The position numbers and the translations under genes were made by a program. A stretch of DNA of 64,000 nucleotides from Flavisolibacter ginsenosidimutans (GTDB taxonomy: Bacteria > Bacteroidota > Bacteroidia > Chitinophagales > Chitinophagaceae): assembly GCF_007970805.1 (NCBI RefSeq), contig NZ_CP042433.1:3038001-3102000 (forward strand). The letters run 5' to 3'. Below the pieces are notes generated by a model. It did no database searches. It was not told the DNA's origin and was given only the letters and a program-made list of their open reading frames with translations. Below are positions 53,109-63,693 of this stretch, one piece after another; positions within the stretch are counted from its first letter, which is position 1, and each line of letters opens with the position of its first letter.

Positions 53109-53279
53109 TTATTTGGTTTTGCGTTTCGGGATACGATGTTAGAATCTGCCGCTGATGATTAAACCTGGCGCGGTAATGAATTGAGAGAAGCCCGTAATTG
53201 AATGAGCGTTTTGGCAGATGAAGAACGGAACTGATCAACAGTCATTCATTGCAAATGCAGGCCAATGTATTTTTGGGCA

Positions 53280-53855
53280 ATGAGTCACCAGCCGGCGCCA
53301 GAAGCAGCCAACGAAACCGTCGTTGCGCAAACAAAAAAATGGATTCTTGACGTTGTAGTGGGTTGCAACTTCTGCCCCTTCGCCGGACGGGAAGTAAAAC
53401 GCGGCACCGTTGCTTACGAGGTCTTAAAAACGGGTTCGGCTCAAACGGTGCTGGCGGCTTTTGAAGCGGCCATGAAGAAGCTTGATGCAAATACAGAAAT
53501 CGAAACCATGCTCCTCATTCTTCCGCAGGGCTTTGGCCGCTTTGCCGATTACCTGAAACTGGTAAGCGGTGCTGAACGAACAATAAAGAAAAAAGGCTAC
53601 GAAGGCGTGTATCAGGTGGCTTCTTTTCATCCGCAGTATTTGTTTGCCGGCAGTTCCACTTCCGATCCGGCTAATTACACCAACCGCTCGCCTTATCCCA
53701 TGCTGCACCTGTTGCGGGAAGACAGCGTGAGCAAGGCCATTGCAAGCTATCCCGACACGCACAAAATACCGCAGAGGAACATTGCTTTTGCCAAAGAAAA
53801 AGGATTGGCTTACATGCAGGCTTTGCTGGCGGCTTCGTTGGGTGTTAGTGAGTAA
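53280..53855 (+). CDS. DUF1415-family protein
   Basis: 191 residues from the ATG at 53280. DUF1415 hallmarks: VVGCNFCPFAGREVKRGTVA (CxxCPFA), LPQGFGRFADYLKLVSGAER, YQVASFHPQYLFAGSSTSDP and a C-terminal helix. Cytoplasmic, conserved from proteobacteria to Bacteroidota, unknown function; the CNFCPF motif suggests redox or metal chemistry. Confidence 0.9.
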   Translation: MSHQPAPEAANETVVAQTKKWILDVVVGCNFCPFAGREVKRGTVAYEVLKTGSAQTVLAAFEAAMKKLDANTEIETMLLILPQGFGRFADYLKLVSGAERTIKKKGYEGVYQVASFHPQYLFAGSSTSDPANYTNRSPYPMLHLLREDSVSKAIASYPDTHKIPQRNIAFAKEKGLAYMQALLAASLGVSE

Positions 53856-53996
53856 AACGATACCGTGTTTTTTGCAAGCCGGTCCGTTTATTGAAGACCA
53901 CAAAGAACAGCGAAAAAACAGCGGGCAGCAAAAGAATTGCGTACTTCTGGCCGTTAGGGGTTACATTAGTGCTCAATACTTTAATACCAATTTATC

Positions 53997-54197
53997 ATGG
54001 ACAACAAAAACACAGGCACCGTAAAATTTTTCAACGCAGATAAAGGCTTTGGCTTTATTAAACACGACAACGAAAACAAGGAAACATTTGTACACAGCAG
54101 CGGCCTTATTGACCAGATCAAAGAAGGCGATCATGTAGAGTTTAACCTGCAGAACGGCAAGAAGGGAATGAACGCCGTGGACGTAAAGCTGATTTAA
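53997..54197 (+). CDS. cspA: Cold-shock protein (CspA family)
   Basis: 66 residues, five-strand OB fold: GTVKFFNADKGFGFIKHDNE (RNP1), ETFVHSSGL (RNP2) and VEFNLQNGKKGMNAVDVKLI. Single-stranded nucleic acid chaperone for mRNA. Followed 24 bases later by a perfect terminator. Confidence 0.95.
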   Translation: MDNKNTGTVKFFNADKGFGFIKHDNENKETFVHSSGLIDQIKEGDHVEFNLQNGKKGMNAVDVKLI

Positions 54198-54479
54198 GAA
54201 AATACTTTTAATCTGAATGCGAAAAAGGGTGCCTATTAGGTACCCTTTTTCTATTGCTTATTTTGAGAAAGAGCTTTTGCAAGATGCTTTGAATTGGCCG
54301 GCTTGCGTTATAGATGCAGGCCAGCTCGTTTATAGTTTGAAGAACATTACGGATAGCAGAGAATGCACCACGTTATTACATAAATTTAGAGGCGGAAACC
54401 AAATACGGAGGGCAGTGCGTCAACGAAAGCTGCAAAACTTGATTTGCTGTAAAGAACCTACCAAAACAATTGATATTCC
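54198..54479. other. Intergenic region after the cold-shock gene
   Basis: Holds the CspA terminator (54222-54250). A 90-residue plus frame here has no protein character. Composition shifts to AT-rich at about 54260, where the TIR-gene insertion begins. Confidence 0.5.
54222..54250 (+). terminator. Intrinsic terminator of the cold-shock gene
   Basis: AAAAAGGGTGCC / GGTACCCTTTTT stem (one mismatch) with a five-base loop. Confidence 0.9.
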
Positions 54480-55970
54480 ATGGTTATAATAGATAACAAT
54501 ACTGATGAAGGTAAAAACGAGCAAGGTAAAGATTATATCGTCCGAGAGCTTTTAAACAATAATGGTGTATTTAACTTTTACCTTCTTGACGGAAGAAGAT
54601 TTAAAAATGAAACAGAGCGCTTTGCAATAATAGAATCGTTAAAAAACGAAGGCTATATAAGAAGAGTAGAAGGCGCGATTGGGCAAACGTATATGTTAAC
54701 TGACCGCTTTCGCAACGAACAGCTAATGATGTACAAAGACCTTGCGGTAAGAAAGTTGGATCAAATGCCAGATAGTGAAATATCATTAAATCAGTTTATT
54801 TCAGAATTGCTTGTACCGGATATGTATCAAAGTGATTTCAAAAAATTTCTCGAACTAGGAGGATATATTATCATCACTACAAAAACACGACAGGGAGATT
54901 TTTTCAAAAAAGGGCATCAAATGAGTTTATACTTTTTGAACTCTTTAATGCAAGAAAACAAGGCAAGGCAAAAAAATTCTGCGTCGTTGCAGAAAAATAT
55001 TGTGCAAGAAAGAAGTACTAGCGAATCCCTAAATACAATCGACATGAAAAGTGCAGAACACAAAAAGCTAAAAATTTTTATTGGTTGGTCAGGAGAAAAA
55101 AGCATGGCCATGGCAAAAAGACTTTATGAGTGGTTGCCATCAATCGTTCCAGACATTGTAATATTTTTCTCTCCAGCAATCTCCGGTGGCGCTAATTGGT
55201 CTAATGAAATTGCAAGGTGGCTTAAAGAAGCAGATTATGGAATTCTCTGTTTAACGAATGACAATTTGAATTCTCCATGGATAAATTTTGAGGCTGGGGC
55301 ATTATGGAAAGGCATTGGAGAAACTCCCGTTTGCCCTCTGCTATTGAATATTAACTCGAGGCAGTTGACCGGCCCATTAAATACATTTCAATCTAAAAAT
55401 TTTGATGAAGAAGGCATTAAACAACTATGCAGATTGTTAGCGGAAAAAACAAATCTAGATGCGAGGAGAGTAGATATTAGCTTTAAAGGCATCTGGCATC
55501 AACTAAATAAAGAAATGAATGATGACCTTGAGCGAATCAGTAAAGCTGAACCACAAGATCAAAGGCCTTATGGCTTGAAGATAACTTCACCTATAGAACT
55601 TAACGAATTGAGCACTCCCGTAAGGGTTTCCGGGACTTATGACATTCTTCCACCGCACGGCATTGTTCATGCTATTGTACTAAACCCAAGAACAAATGAA
55701 TATTGGCCCAAAAAACATTTGATGTACGATAAACGAAATAAGACATGGGAAACTGAGGTTGATATTGATATTAAATCCACTCAAGCCGAGGAACGTATCA
55801 TTCTTATTGCAACGATTGGTCCATGTATGAAAACCTTAATTGACTTTCGAAAAAAAGTTTACGATAAAACAAAGCAGGCTTTAGGTTTAGATGACAGTCC
55901 AATCTTGCACGATGATATAGATGTACATGATGAGATTAAAATAAAAATTGCATCAAACAAGAAATTATAA
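54480..55970 (+). CDS. TIR-domain protein with winged-helix-like N-terminus and Ig-like C-terminus
   Basis: 496 residues, AT-rich. Residues ~1-90 look like a winged helix (YIVRELLNNNGVFNFYLLDG ... EGYIRRVEGAIGQTY). A TIR domain follows: KLKIFIGWSGEKSMAMAKRL (from ~197), FFSPAISGGANWSNEIARWL, and NSPWINFEAGALW with the predicted catalytic Glu271. The last ~110 residues are beta-rich, Ig-like (LSTPVRVSGTYDILPPHGIV ... WETEVDID). Bacterial TIR proteins deplete NAD+ or make cyclic ADP-ribose signals in anti-phage immunity; the flanking domains may detect the trigger. Lone gene in an AT-rich patch, suggesting horizontal gain. Confidence 0.75.
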   Translation: MVIIDNNTDEGKNEQGKDYIVRELLNNNGVFNFYLLDGRRFKNETERFAIIESLKNEGYIRRVEGAIGQTYMLTDRFRNEQLMMYKDLAVRKLDQMPDSEISLNQFISELLVPDMYQSDFKKFLELGGYIIITTKTRQGDFFKKGHQMSLYFLNSLMQENKARQKNSASLQKNIVQERSTSESLNTIDMKSAEHKKLKIFIGWSGEKSMAMAKRLYEWLPSIVPDIVIFFSPAISGGANWSNEIARWLKEADYGILCLTNDNLNSPWINFEAGALWKGIGETPVCPLLLNINSRQLTGPLNTFQSKNFDEEGIKQLCRLLAEKTNLDARRVDISFKGIWHQLNKEMNDDLERISKAEPQDQRPYGLKITSPIELNELSTPVRVSGTYDILPPHGIVHAIVLNPRTNEYWPKKHLMYDKRNKTWETEVDIDIKSTQAEERIILIATIGPCMKTLIDFRKKVYDKTKQALGLDDSPILHDDIDVHDEIKIKIASNKKL

Positions 55971-56150
55971 TTTCCAGCGTTTTGTTTATCGCTATAAATT
56001 CTTCTCGACATGGTTTGTGCCGAATAGAATTACAAAGCGCCCAAGAGTGCGACCCTTCCTTCGTCAGGGTAAACTCCACCGCCGCTCAATAGAAGCACTG
56101 TCCTCTGGCCCATCATCCTCTCAAGGCATAAAGTTTGAAACCCCTTCTTT

Positions 56151-58799
56151 ATGTCAAAGCAAAACTCTCCTCTTCACGACGGCTTTGTGCACGTACGCGG
56201 TGCTCGGGAACACAACCTCAAAAACGTTTCTCTAAAAATTCCAAGAGATGCGCTGGTGGTCTTCACCGGCGTTTCGGGTTCGGGCAAAAGTTCGCTGGCC
56301 TTTGGCACTTTGTACGCCGAGGCGCAGCGCCGTTACCTCGAAAGCGTGAGCCCTTACGCACGGCGGCTCTTTCACCAAATGCCCGTGCCGGTTGTGGATG
56401 AAGTGGAAGGCTTGCCGCCGGCTGTGGCGCTGCAACAACAACGCGGCGGCACCAGCACACGTTCGTCGGTGGGTTCGGTAACTACCATCTCCAATCTTTT
56501 GCGCATGTTGTATTCGCGTGCCGGCGATTATCCCAAAGGACAAGGCATTATTTACGCCGAAGCCTTTTCGCCCAACACGGCCGAAGGCGCCTGTCCGCAA
56601 TGCAGCGGTTTGGGCCGCGTGTACGACGCCACCGAAGAAAGCATGGTGCCCGACCAAAACCTCACCATTCGCGAACGGGCCATTGCCGCTTGGCCTACGG
56701 CCTGGGGCGGACAAAACCTTCGCGACATTCTCATCACGCTTGGCTACAACGTGGACAAGCCCTGGAAAGAGTTGCCCAAGAAAGACCGCGACTGGATTCT
56801 CTTCACCGACGAACAACCGCAGGTGCCGGTGTACCCGGGGTTCACGCACGAAGAAGTCAAACGCGCCGTCAAACAAAAGATGCCGCCGGGTTATACGGGC
56901 ACCTTCAGCAGCGCACGGCGCAACTTGTTTTACACGTTTACCAACACGCAAAGTGCGCAAATGAAAAAGCGTGTGCAGCAATTTATGGTGAGCAGCGAAT
57001 GTCCAATGTGCGGCGGCAAGCGCTTGCGCAAGGAGTCTTTGTCAATTAAGTTTTCGGGCATGGACATTACGGAGATGTCGCGGCAACCCCTGAAAAAGTT
57101 GCTGGATATATTCAAGCCCTGTGCTGATGGTACGGCCGATTGCATCAAAGCGCATCACGCGGCGCAGCACGAAGAAAAAGCGATGGTGGCGCAACGCATT
57201 GCGGAAGATCTGGTGGCGCGTTTGAACGTGTTGCTGGATTTGGGTTTGGGTTACCTCACCCTGGAACGCAGCACGCCAACCTTATCGCCAGGTGAATTGC
57301 AACGCTTGCGGTTGGCAACGCAAGTGCGCAGCAATTTGTTTGGCGTTGTTTATGTGTTGGACGAACCTTCGGCGGGCTTGCATCCTTCAGACACAGAAGC
57401 GTTATTACGTGCATTGAATAAATTGAAAGCATCCGGTAATAGTTTGTTTGTGGTGGAGCATGAGTTGGACGTGATTCGTGCTGCGGATTGGGTAGTGGAT
57501 GTTGGGCCAGCAGCGGGAGAAAAGGGTGGTGAGGTTTTGTACAGCGGGCCGTTGGAAGGATTGAAAGATGCGAAAGGTTCAAAGACGGCAAAGTATCTTT
57601 TTAAAAGTTGGTCGTTGGTCGTTGATGGTTGGCCGAAAGAGAGCGATACAAAACAGGTGAACGACAAACGGACAACAAAAGAAATTATCAATCAAAAAGA
57701 ACGACACATTATCGGCGATCCGAACAACGACCAACAACCAACGGCCAACCGCTCTGCCATCGGCTGGCTCAAGTTGCAAGGCGTTACAAGAAACAACTTG
57801 AACAATCTTGATGCAGCCTTTCCACTTGGTGTGTTAACGAGTGTAACCGGTGTTTCGGGTTCGGGTAAATCGAGTTTGGTAAGTGCAGCGTTGGTGGAAT
57901 TAGTAGCGGATTATTTGGGTCATGAAATAGAAACAGAAGAAGAGGAAGGCGAACTATTGCACGAAGAAACAGTACAAACACTCGGTGGAAAAATAACGGC
58001 GGGCATGGAAGGCATCAAACGACTTGTGCGTGTAGATCAAAAACCCATTGGCCGTACGCCGCGCAGTAACCTCGCAACTTATACGGGCTTGTTTGACGGT
58101 GTACGAAAACTTTTTGCATCAACGCCTACGGCAAGAAGCCGTCGTTACGATGCGGGAAGGTTTTCTTTCAACGTTGGTAAAGGCCGTTGCGAGAACTGCG
58201 AAGGCGAAGGCTTTGTGATGGTTGAGTTGTTGTTCTTACCAAGCGTGTATGCGCCTTGCCCGGTTTGCGGCGGCACACGTTACAATACGAAAACATTGGA
58301 GGTAAAATACAAGGACAAGAACATTGCTGATGTGCTTCGCATGACGGTTGATGAAGCACTTGCCTTCTTCAATGAAGACCCGATCATCCATCGTGCTTTG
58401 CAAATGTTGCACGAAGTAGGCCTTGGTTATTTGCGCCTCGGTCAACCCGCAACAGAACTTTCGGGCGGCGAAGCGCAACGCATCAAACTCGCAACAGAAC
58501 TGCAACGCTTGGGCAAAGGCAATACGCTTTATGTTTTGGATGAACCAACAACGGGTTTGCATCCTTCCGATGTAGAAAAGTTGGTAGTGCAATTAAATCG
58601 TTTGGTAGATGCGGGCAACACCGTGATTGTGGTGGAACACGACATGCACGTGATTGCGCAAAGCGATTGGGTGATTGACATTGGTCCTGGCGCGGGTGAG
58701 GAAGGCGGACGAATTGTAACACAAGGTACACCGCAGGAAGTAGCGAATGCAAAAGAAAGCAAGACGGCGGTGTATTTGAAAAGAGAGTTGGCATTTTGA
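56151..58799 (+). CDS. uvrA: Excinuclease ABC subunit UvrA-like, class II type
   Basis: 882 residues, shorter than the usual ~940. First ABC half: GVSGSGKSS near residue 42, signature [14 protein letters not shown], Walker [14 protein letters not shown]. Second half: GVSGSGKSS near 570, [28 protein letters not shown]. Zn sites [20 protein letters not shown] and CENCEGEGF ... CPVCGGTRY. Size and arrangement suit the UvrA2/DrrC-type branch that damages recognition and antibiotic resistance rather than classic repair; no UvrB-binding domain was recognised. A repeat-derived in-frame insertion occupies the linker between the halves (57607-57758). Confidence 0.85.
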   Translation: MSKQNSPLHDGFVHVRGAREHNLKNVSLKIPRDALVVFTGVSGSGKSSLAFGTLYAEAQRRYLESVSPYARRLFHQMPVPVVDEVEGLPPAVALQQQRGGTSTRSSVGSVTTISNLLRMLYSRAGDYPKGQGIIYAEAFSPNTAEGACPQCSGLGRVYDATEESMVPDQNLTIRERAIAAWPTAWGGQNLRDILITLGYNVDKPWKELPKKDRDWILFTDEQPQVPVYPGFTHEEVKRAVKQKMPPGYTGTFSSARRNLFYTFTNTQSAQMKKRVQQFMVSSECPMCGGKRLRKESLSIKFSGMDITEMSRQPLKKLLDIFKPCADGTADCIKAHHAAQHEEKAMVAQRIAEDLVARLNVLLDLGLGYLTLERSTPTLSPGELQRLRLATQVRSNLFGVVYVLDEPSAGLHPSDTEALLRALNKLKASGNSLFVVEHELDVIRAADWVVDVGPAAGEKGGEVLYSGPLEGLKDAKGSKTAKYLFKSWSLVVDGWPKESDTKQVNDKRTTKEIINQKERHIIGDPNNDQQPTANRSAIGWLKLQGVTRNNLNNLDAAFPLGVLTSVTGVSGSGKSSLVSAALVELVADYLGHEIETEEEEGELLHEETVQTLGGKITAGMEGIKRLVRVDQKPIGRTPRSNLATYTGLFDGVRKLFASTPTARSRRYDAGRFSFNVGKGRCENCEGEGFVMVELLFLPSVYAPCPVCGGTRYNTKTLEVKYKDKNIADVLRMTVDEALAFFNEDPIIHRALQMLHEVGLGYLRLGQPATELSGGEAQRIKLATELQRLGKGNTLYVLDEPTTGLHPSDVEKLVVQLNRLVDAGNTVIVVEHDMHVIAQSDWVIDIGPGAGEEGGRIVTQGTPQEVANAKESKTAVYLKRELAF
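57607..57758. repeat. Repeat-derived insertion within uvrA
   Basis: Left arm GTTGGTCGTTGGTCGTTGAT at 57607 on, right arm CAACGACCAACAACCAACGG near 57724-57745: these are imperfect inverted copies of a GTTGGTCG-type repeat, with about 75 bases of Lys/Asn-rich coding sequence between. The reading frame is kept through all 150 bases. Confidence 0.55.
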
Positions 58800-58913
58800 A
58801 CCACGAAGGCACAAAGACACAGCGAAGCACAAAGTTTTTCTCCTTTATGAAACCACCATGAAAGAGAAACAGGTTGCTTTGTCTTCCGTATTTTTACCCC
58901 TTACCCAAATGCC

Positions 58914-60824
58914 ATGAAAAAATTTCGCTTGCTTCTTCTTACCGCACTTTTTGCACCGGCCGCATTTGCCCAATCGCCGCGCATTGCCATTATTCCCGAA
59001 CCGGTGTCGTTGACAACAAAGCCCGGTCAATTTATTCTTCCAAAATCCATCAGCATTGAAGCGCCTGCGAATGCAGAACTAAAAACCACAACAGCCTTTC
59101 TGCAAAAAATGTTGTCAACGGCAACGGGCTACAACGTTTCTATTAGCAATACTTCTGCGGCCGCTGCCGTTCGGCTTCAACTCAACAAAACGTCAAACCC
59201 AACGCTTGGCACTGAAGGCTATCAAATCAATGTTTCTTCCAACGGTGCTGTGCTTAAAGCCAATACACCGGTCGGCTTGTTCTATGCCGCGCAAACACTT
59301 ATTCAACTCTTGCCGCCACAAATTGAAAGCGTCGAAAAGCAAAGCAACGTGCAATGGTCTTTGCCCTTTGTTGACATTACCGATTATCCCCGCTTTGGCT
59401 GGCGCGGATTGATGTTCGACGTTGCACGCCACTTCTTCACCAAGGAAGAAGTGAAACATTTTATTGACGACATGGTGCGCTACAAATACAATCTTCTGCA
59501 CCTCCATCTTGCCGACGACGAAGGCTGGCGCATTCAAATAAACAGTCTGCCAAAGCTTACCGAAGTAGGCGCCTGGAACGTGAAGAAGGAAGGTTATTTT
59601 GGCACCTTTTCACCGCCCACACCCGACGAGCCGCGGACCTACGGCGGCTTTTACACACAAGACGACATTCGCGAGATTGTGCAATACGCCAAAGAACGTT
59701 TTGTGAACGTGCTGCCTGAAATTGACATGCCTGCTCACTGTCTTGCAGCCATTGCATCTTACCCTGAACTCTCCTGTACTGAAGGCGCTGATAAGTATCG
59801 TGTGCGTTCCGGCGAACAAATCATGGACTGGAGCCACGGTGCGCCGCCCATTGCGATGGTGGACAACGTGCTTTGTCCCGCGAATGAAAAAGTGTATGAA
59901 TTTGCTGATAAAGTAATGACCGAATTGGCTACGCTGTTTCCCTTCGAATACATTCACGTTGGCGGCGATGAAGCCCCGCACAACTTCTGGGAAAAAGATC
60001 CGCAGATAAAAACACTCATGAACCGCGAAGGCTTAAAAACAATGGACGCGGTGCAAGGTTATTTTGAAAGACGATTGGAAAAAATTGTCGCGTCGAAAGG
60101 AAAGAAGATGATTGGCTGGGACGAAGTGCTGGATGCCGGCGTAAGCAAGAGCACGGCCATCATGAGTTGGCGCGGGGTGAAGAACGGCATTGAAGCCGCG
60201 AAGCAGGGTCACGACGTGGTGATGACGCCAACAACCTACGCTTACCTCGATTACATGCAGGCCGACCCCGTGATTGAGAGCCGCATTTATGCCTCTTTGC
60301 GGTTGAACAAAACATACGAATTTGACCCGGTGTCCGAAGGCGTTGACGCGGCCCGCATCAAGGGCGGGCAAGGCAATTTGTGGACGGAACAAGTGTACAA
60401 CTACCGTCAGGTGCAGTACATGTTGTGGCCAAGAGCTTTTGCATTAGCAGAGGATTTCTGGTCGCCAAAGAACAAGAAGAATTGGGACGATTTTTTTGCC
60501 CGCACCGAACAGCATTTTGCCCGTTACAACGAAGCCGAAAAAAAATACGCACCGAGTGTGTACGATCCAATCTTCACCGTCACTCGCGGCGCCGACAGCA
60601 CGGTACGCATTGCGCTGGAAACCGAAGTGAAAGGGCTTGATATTTATTACAGCTTTGATAATTCTTTTCCCGACCGTTTTTACCCGAAGTACACTGCACC
60701 GTTAACGCCGCCGAAGGATGCGGCGCAACTTAAAGTTGTGACGTATCGCGGCAAGCAACAAGTGGGAAGAATAAACGTGATGGCGGCGGAGGAATGGAAG
60801 CGGCGTGCGGGACTAAAGAAATAG
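58914..60824 (+). CDS. Beta-N-acetylhexosaminidase (GH20)
   Basis: 636 residues with signal peptide (FRLLLLTALFAPAAFA). The GH20b N-terminal domain is followed by the GH20 barrel: RGLMFDVARHFFTKEEVKHF, NLLHLHLADDEGWRI, LPEIDMPAHC and the catalytic pair in IHVGGDEAPHNFW (Asp352, Glu353), then IMSWRGVKNGIEAA and GGQGNLWTEQVYNYRQVQYM. A C-terminal chitobiase/CBM-like domain follows. Exported, removes terminal GlcNAc/GalNAc from chitin oligomers or glycans; typical of Chitinophagaceae chitin use. Confidence 0.96.
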   Translation: MKKFRLLLLTALFAPAAFAQSPRIAIIPEPVSLTTKPGQFILPKSISIEAPANAELKTTTAFLQKMLSTATGYNVSISNTSAAAAVRLQLNKTSNPTLGTEGYQINVSSNGAVLKANTPVGLFYAAQTLIQLLPPQIESVEKQSNVQWSLPFVDITDYPRFGWRGLMFDVARHFFTKEEVKHFIDDMVRYKYNLLHLHLADDEGWRIQINSLPKLTEVGAWNVKKEGYFGTFSPPTPDEPRTYGGFYTQDDIREIVQYAKERFVNVLPEIDMPAHCLAAIASYPELSCTEGADKYRVRSGEQIMDWSHGAPPIAMVDNVLCPANEKVYEFADKVMTELATLFPFEYIHVGGDEAPHNFWEKDPQIKTLMNREGLKTMDAVQGYFERRLEKIVASKGKKMIGWDEVLDAGVSKSTAIMSWRGVKNGIEAAKQGHDVVMTPTTYAYLDYMQADPVIESRIYASLRLNKTYEFDPVSEGVDAARIKGGQGNLWTEQVYNYRQVQYMLWPRAFALAEDFWSPKNKKNWDDFFARTEQHFARYNEAEKKYAPSVYDPIFTVTRGADSTVRIALETEVKGLDIYYSFDNSFPDRFYPKYTAPLTPPKDAAQLKVVTYRGKQQVGRINVMAAEEWKRRAGLKK

Positions 60825-61408
60825 GACAAGGCTAAAGAAGATACTTTACGGTGCAAGCCACTAGCAAGGAATACAGCCTTCAATGCTTGTAACAATTCGC
60901 TGTCTGCAGCGGATTGTCCGAACGGTTAAACTGATTAACCTTCCTCCTGTTGCCAATACAGTGTAATTGCCCGCAGCCGGCAACGTGATAAATATATCCG
61001 GTGTAAATGCATGTTGGCTCAATGAGCAAAATATCTACGGCGCAAATACGCTCATTTGTTTATATCATCTGCAAGGAATACTTTTACAAAGACCCTTCGC
61101 CCTTTGCTGACCCGCCCCTTATCAATACGTCCAGCAATCTTACCTTAGTCAACGCACCTTCATGTCTTACACCTTTCGCTAATTCTTTTTTGTTTGCTTT
61201 TGCGGTACAACACGCTTGCCTTGATAGAATTCAATTGCCGTTAAATGCAAGGTTCCCTGCCCCGCTTCAAGTTGCCATGGCTGTGTGAAGGTGCATTTGT
61301 CCCTTCCTGAAAACGGCATTGTCCTTGCTGACTTTAGTGCGCTGCGTGCTTCCTTTTCAAAACACCCACAGAACCCGGCTCTATTTACTCACTCTAAAAC
61401 ATTTTAAA
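60825..61408. other. Intergenic region, no gene recognised
   Basis: 584 bases between the GH20 gene and the beta-propeller gene. No promoter match, hairpin or small gene was identified. It must hold the promoter of the downstream gene. Confidence 0.5.
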
Positions 61409-63400
61409 ATGAAAGAAAGGAATCTGCAATCGGGGCTCTATTGCAAAGGAAGCAACAGCAAACTGCCCGTATTCTTCAGAAGATCTTTTACAAGCTTGCT
61501 CTGCCTGTTTTTCGCGTTTGCCATCCAGGCACAAAACAAATTATGGCTAACCGCAGGCGGCGACCCGGCCAACACCCGCAATGCCGTTAGCGAAACCAAA
61601 ATAACACCGGCCAACGCAGGCCAGCTTTCGAAAAAGTGGGTGGTTACAACCGATGGTGATATATCCGCCACGCCAGTGGTTGACGGCCAGGCCGTGTACT
61701 TTCCCGATTGGGGGCCGGTGGGTACAAGCAACGGAAGCCTTTACAAAGTGAACGCTAACACGGGTGAAATTATTTGGAAAAAATCCTTTACAAGCTACAC
61801 AGGACAGGTGAAGGCTTTTGCCCGCGCTTCTCCTGCCATTGCCGGCAACACGCTGATCATCGGCACGCAACTCGGCTTCCCGTTCATTGGTGCGCACGTC
61901 CTCGGCATCAACAAAACCACAGGCGAATTGCTCTGGAAAACCAAGGTGGAAGATTTTCCTCTCTCCATTATTACGCAATCGGCAATGGTTCAGGGCGACA
62001 GGGCCTATGTGGGTGTTGCTTCATTGGAAGAAAATTTTGCGGCCGATCCCACTTACCCTTGTTGCTCGTTTCGTGGGAGTGTCTTATGTCTTGACGTAAA
62101 TACCGGGCAAATTATTTGGAAGACCTACATGACTCCCGCAAACAAAGGCTTTGCCGGTGTGGCCGTTTGGGGAAGTACGCCGGTTGTTGACGTAAAAAGA
62201 AATTCCCTTTACGTGACAACAGGCAACAATTATAAAGTACCGCAGGCGGCACTTGATTGCAACGCCGGGGGAAAATCAGCCGATGAAGTGCGTGCTTGTG
62301 TCATGGCCGTTGACGGAAGCAGCCAAAACCTTTTTGATGCGATTGTAGCTCTTGATTTAACAACCGGTGCGGTCAAATGGACAAAGTCGGGAATACCGTT
62401 CGATGCCTGGAACGTATCCTGCTTTTTTGGTGGCCCCAACTGTCCCGACAATGCAGGCCCCGACTTTGACTTTGGGCAAGGCGTTGCCATGTTTACCATA
62501 GGCTCTGGAAACAACAAGCGTGAGTTGTTGGGCGCGGGACAAAAAAGCGGCATTTATTGGACGGTTAATCCAGACAACGGTCAGGAAGTTTGGCATACGC
62601 AAGTTGGACCCGGCGGAACATTGGGTGGCTTGCAATGGGGTTCAGCCGTTGACGGCAACCAGATTTACACGGCCATTTCAAACAACGGATATCTACCGCA
62701 TACAATGACAAAAGGACCCGGCACAGGCACCACGGTAAACGGCGGTTTTTGGGCCGCCCTGGATGCTTCTACCGGGGCCGTAAATTGGGAAAACGCAGGC
62801 ACAAATCCGCCGGTTAGTATTCCCGGCTTTCCGCCACCGCCAACGGGTGCTGTTGCCAACAATACCGGCGCTGTAACAATTGCCAACGGCGTTATGTTCG
62901 CCGGCGCTGGCGACGCCCCCGGTACAATGTATGCCTTTAATGCCGCCACGGGTGAAAAGCTCTGGTCGTTTGAAAGCGGTGGGTCCATCAACTCCGGTGC
63001 GGCCGTGGTAAACGGAACTGTTTATTGGGGATCAGGGTATTCTAATTTTGGCCTTGGTTCGCCAAACAATAAATTTTACGCATTCCAGGTTGGGGCCAAC
63101 AGTTCAATCACCAACGTTGATACAAGAGGCATTCTTTCCAACGCAATTGTAAGTGGCAAGGCATCGCTTTCGATCTATCCCAATCCGGCCAGTGATTTTA
63201 TCAGGATCAGTTCAAATGACAACAGCAAAATCAACGCAATAAGGCTTTATGACATTACCGGCAGAATGATCAAACAAGTGAACCCGTCCGGCTCATCGGA
63301 ATACAAGCTGGACGTTAGCTCGGTGCAGAAAGGCGGTTACATGATCCAGGTCTCTACGCCAACCATGAATCAATCAATGAAAGTAAACGTTGTTCATTAA
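61409..63400 (+). CDS. PQQ-type beta-propeller protein with T9SS domain
   Basis: 663 residues from the ATG at 61409. Signal peptide about 23-42 in this numbering, then repeated propeller blades (GDISATPVVDGQAVYFPDWG; GSLYKVNANTGEIIWKKSFT; LLWKTKVEDF; GQIIWKTYMTP; GAVKWTKSGIPFDAWN) of the PQQ-dependent alcohol dehydrogenase/polyvinyl-alcohol dehydrogenase type. It contains a vicinal Cys pair (TYPCCSF), as in quinoprotein dehydrogenases. The C-terminus is a T9SS domain (LSIYPNPASDFIRIS ... IKQVNPSG). Probably secreted and bound to the surface; PQQ binding is likely but not certain. Confidence 0.88.
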   Translation: MKERNLQSGLYCKGSNSKLPVFFRRSFTSLLCLFFAFAIQAQNKLWLTAGGDPANTRNAVSETKITPANAGQLSKKWVVTTDGDISATPVVDGQAVYFPDWGPVGTSNGSLYKVNANTGEIIWKKSFTSYTGQVKAFARASPAIAGNTLIIGTQLGFPFIGAHVLGINKTTGELLWKTKVEDFPLSIITQSAMVQGDRAYVGVASLEENFAADPTYPCCSFRGSVLCLDVNTGQIIWKTYMTPANKGFAGVAVWGSTPVVDVKRNSLYVTTGNNYKVPQAALDCNAGGKSADEVRACVMAVDGSSQNLFDAIVALDLTTGAVKWTKSGIPFDAWNVSCFFGGPNCPDNAGPDFDFGQGVAMFTIGSGNNKRELLGAGQKSGIYWTVNPDNGQEVWHTQVGPGGTLGGLQWGSAVDGNQIYTAISNNGYLPHTMTKGPGTGTTVNGGFWAALDASTGAVNWENAGTNPPVSIPGFPPPPTGAVANNTGAVTIANGVMFAGAGDAPGTMYAFNAATGEKLWSFESGGSINSGAAVVNGTVYWGSGYSNFGLGSPNNKFYAFQVGANSSITNVDTRGILSNAIVSGKASLSIYPNPASDFIRISSNDNSKINAIRLYDITGRMIKQVNPSGSSEYKLDVSSVQKGGYMIQVSTPTMNQSMKVNVVH

Positions 63401-63693
63401 GTAAAACAAAAGCATCTCTTTAAAACAAAGAAGGGCTGGTTCTTCGCGTTAAACTTTCTTCACAGTAAAGTTTCGGGATACTGGCCCTTCTTCTATATTT
63501 CGCAATGATGAAATAACACAGCGGCACTTCCTTCAAGCCTGATTGTATCAATTGGAAAAGAAAGCAATTGATAACATAGAAGGTTCAATCTATACAGCCT
63601 GTCTTTTTCCTTTCTTACCGGGCAACTCATTTTCGTCCGCAAAACAACGCCGTGCCTCAAGCGCGACAAGCCTTGAACTTCCTCCCCATCGGA

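Noticed and set aside
54217..54489. 90-residue plus frame between cspA and the TIR gene
   Set aside because: Starts inside the terminator and overlaps the TIR start; no domain.
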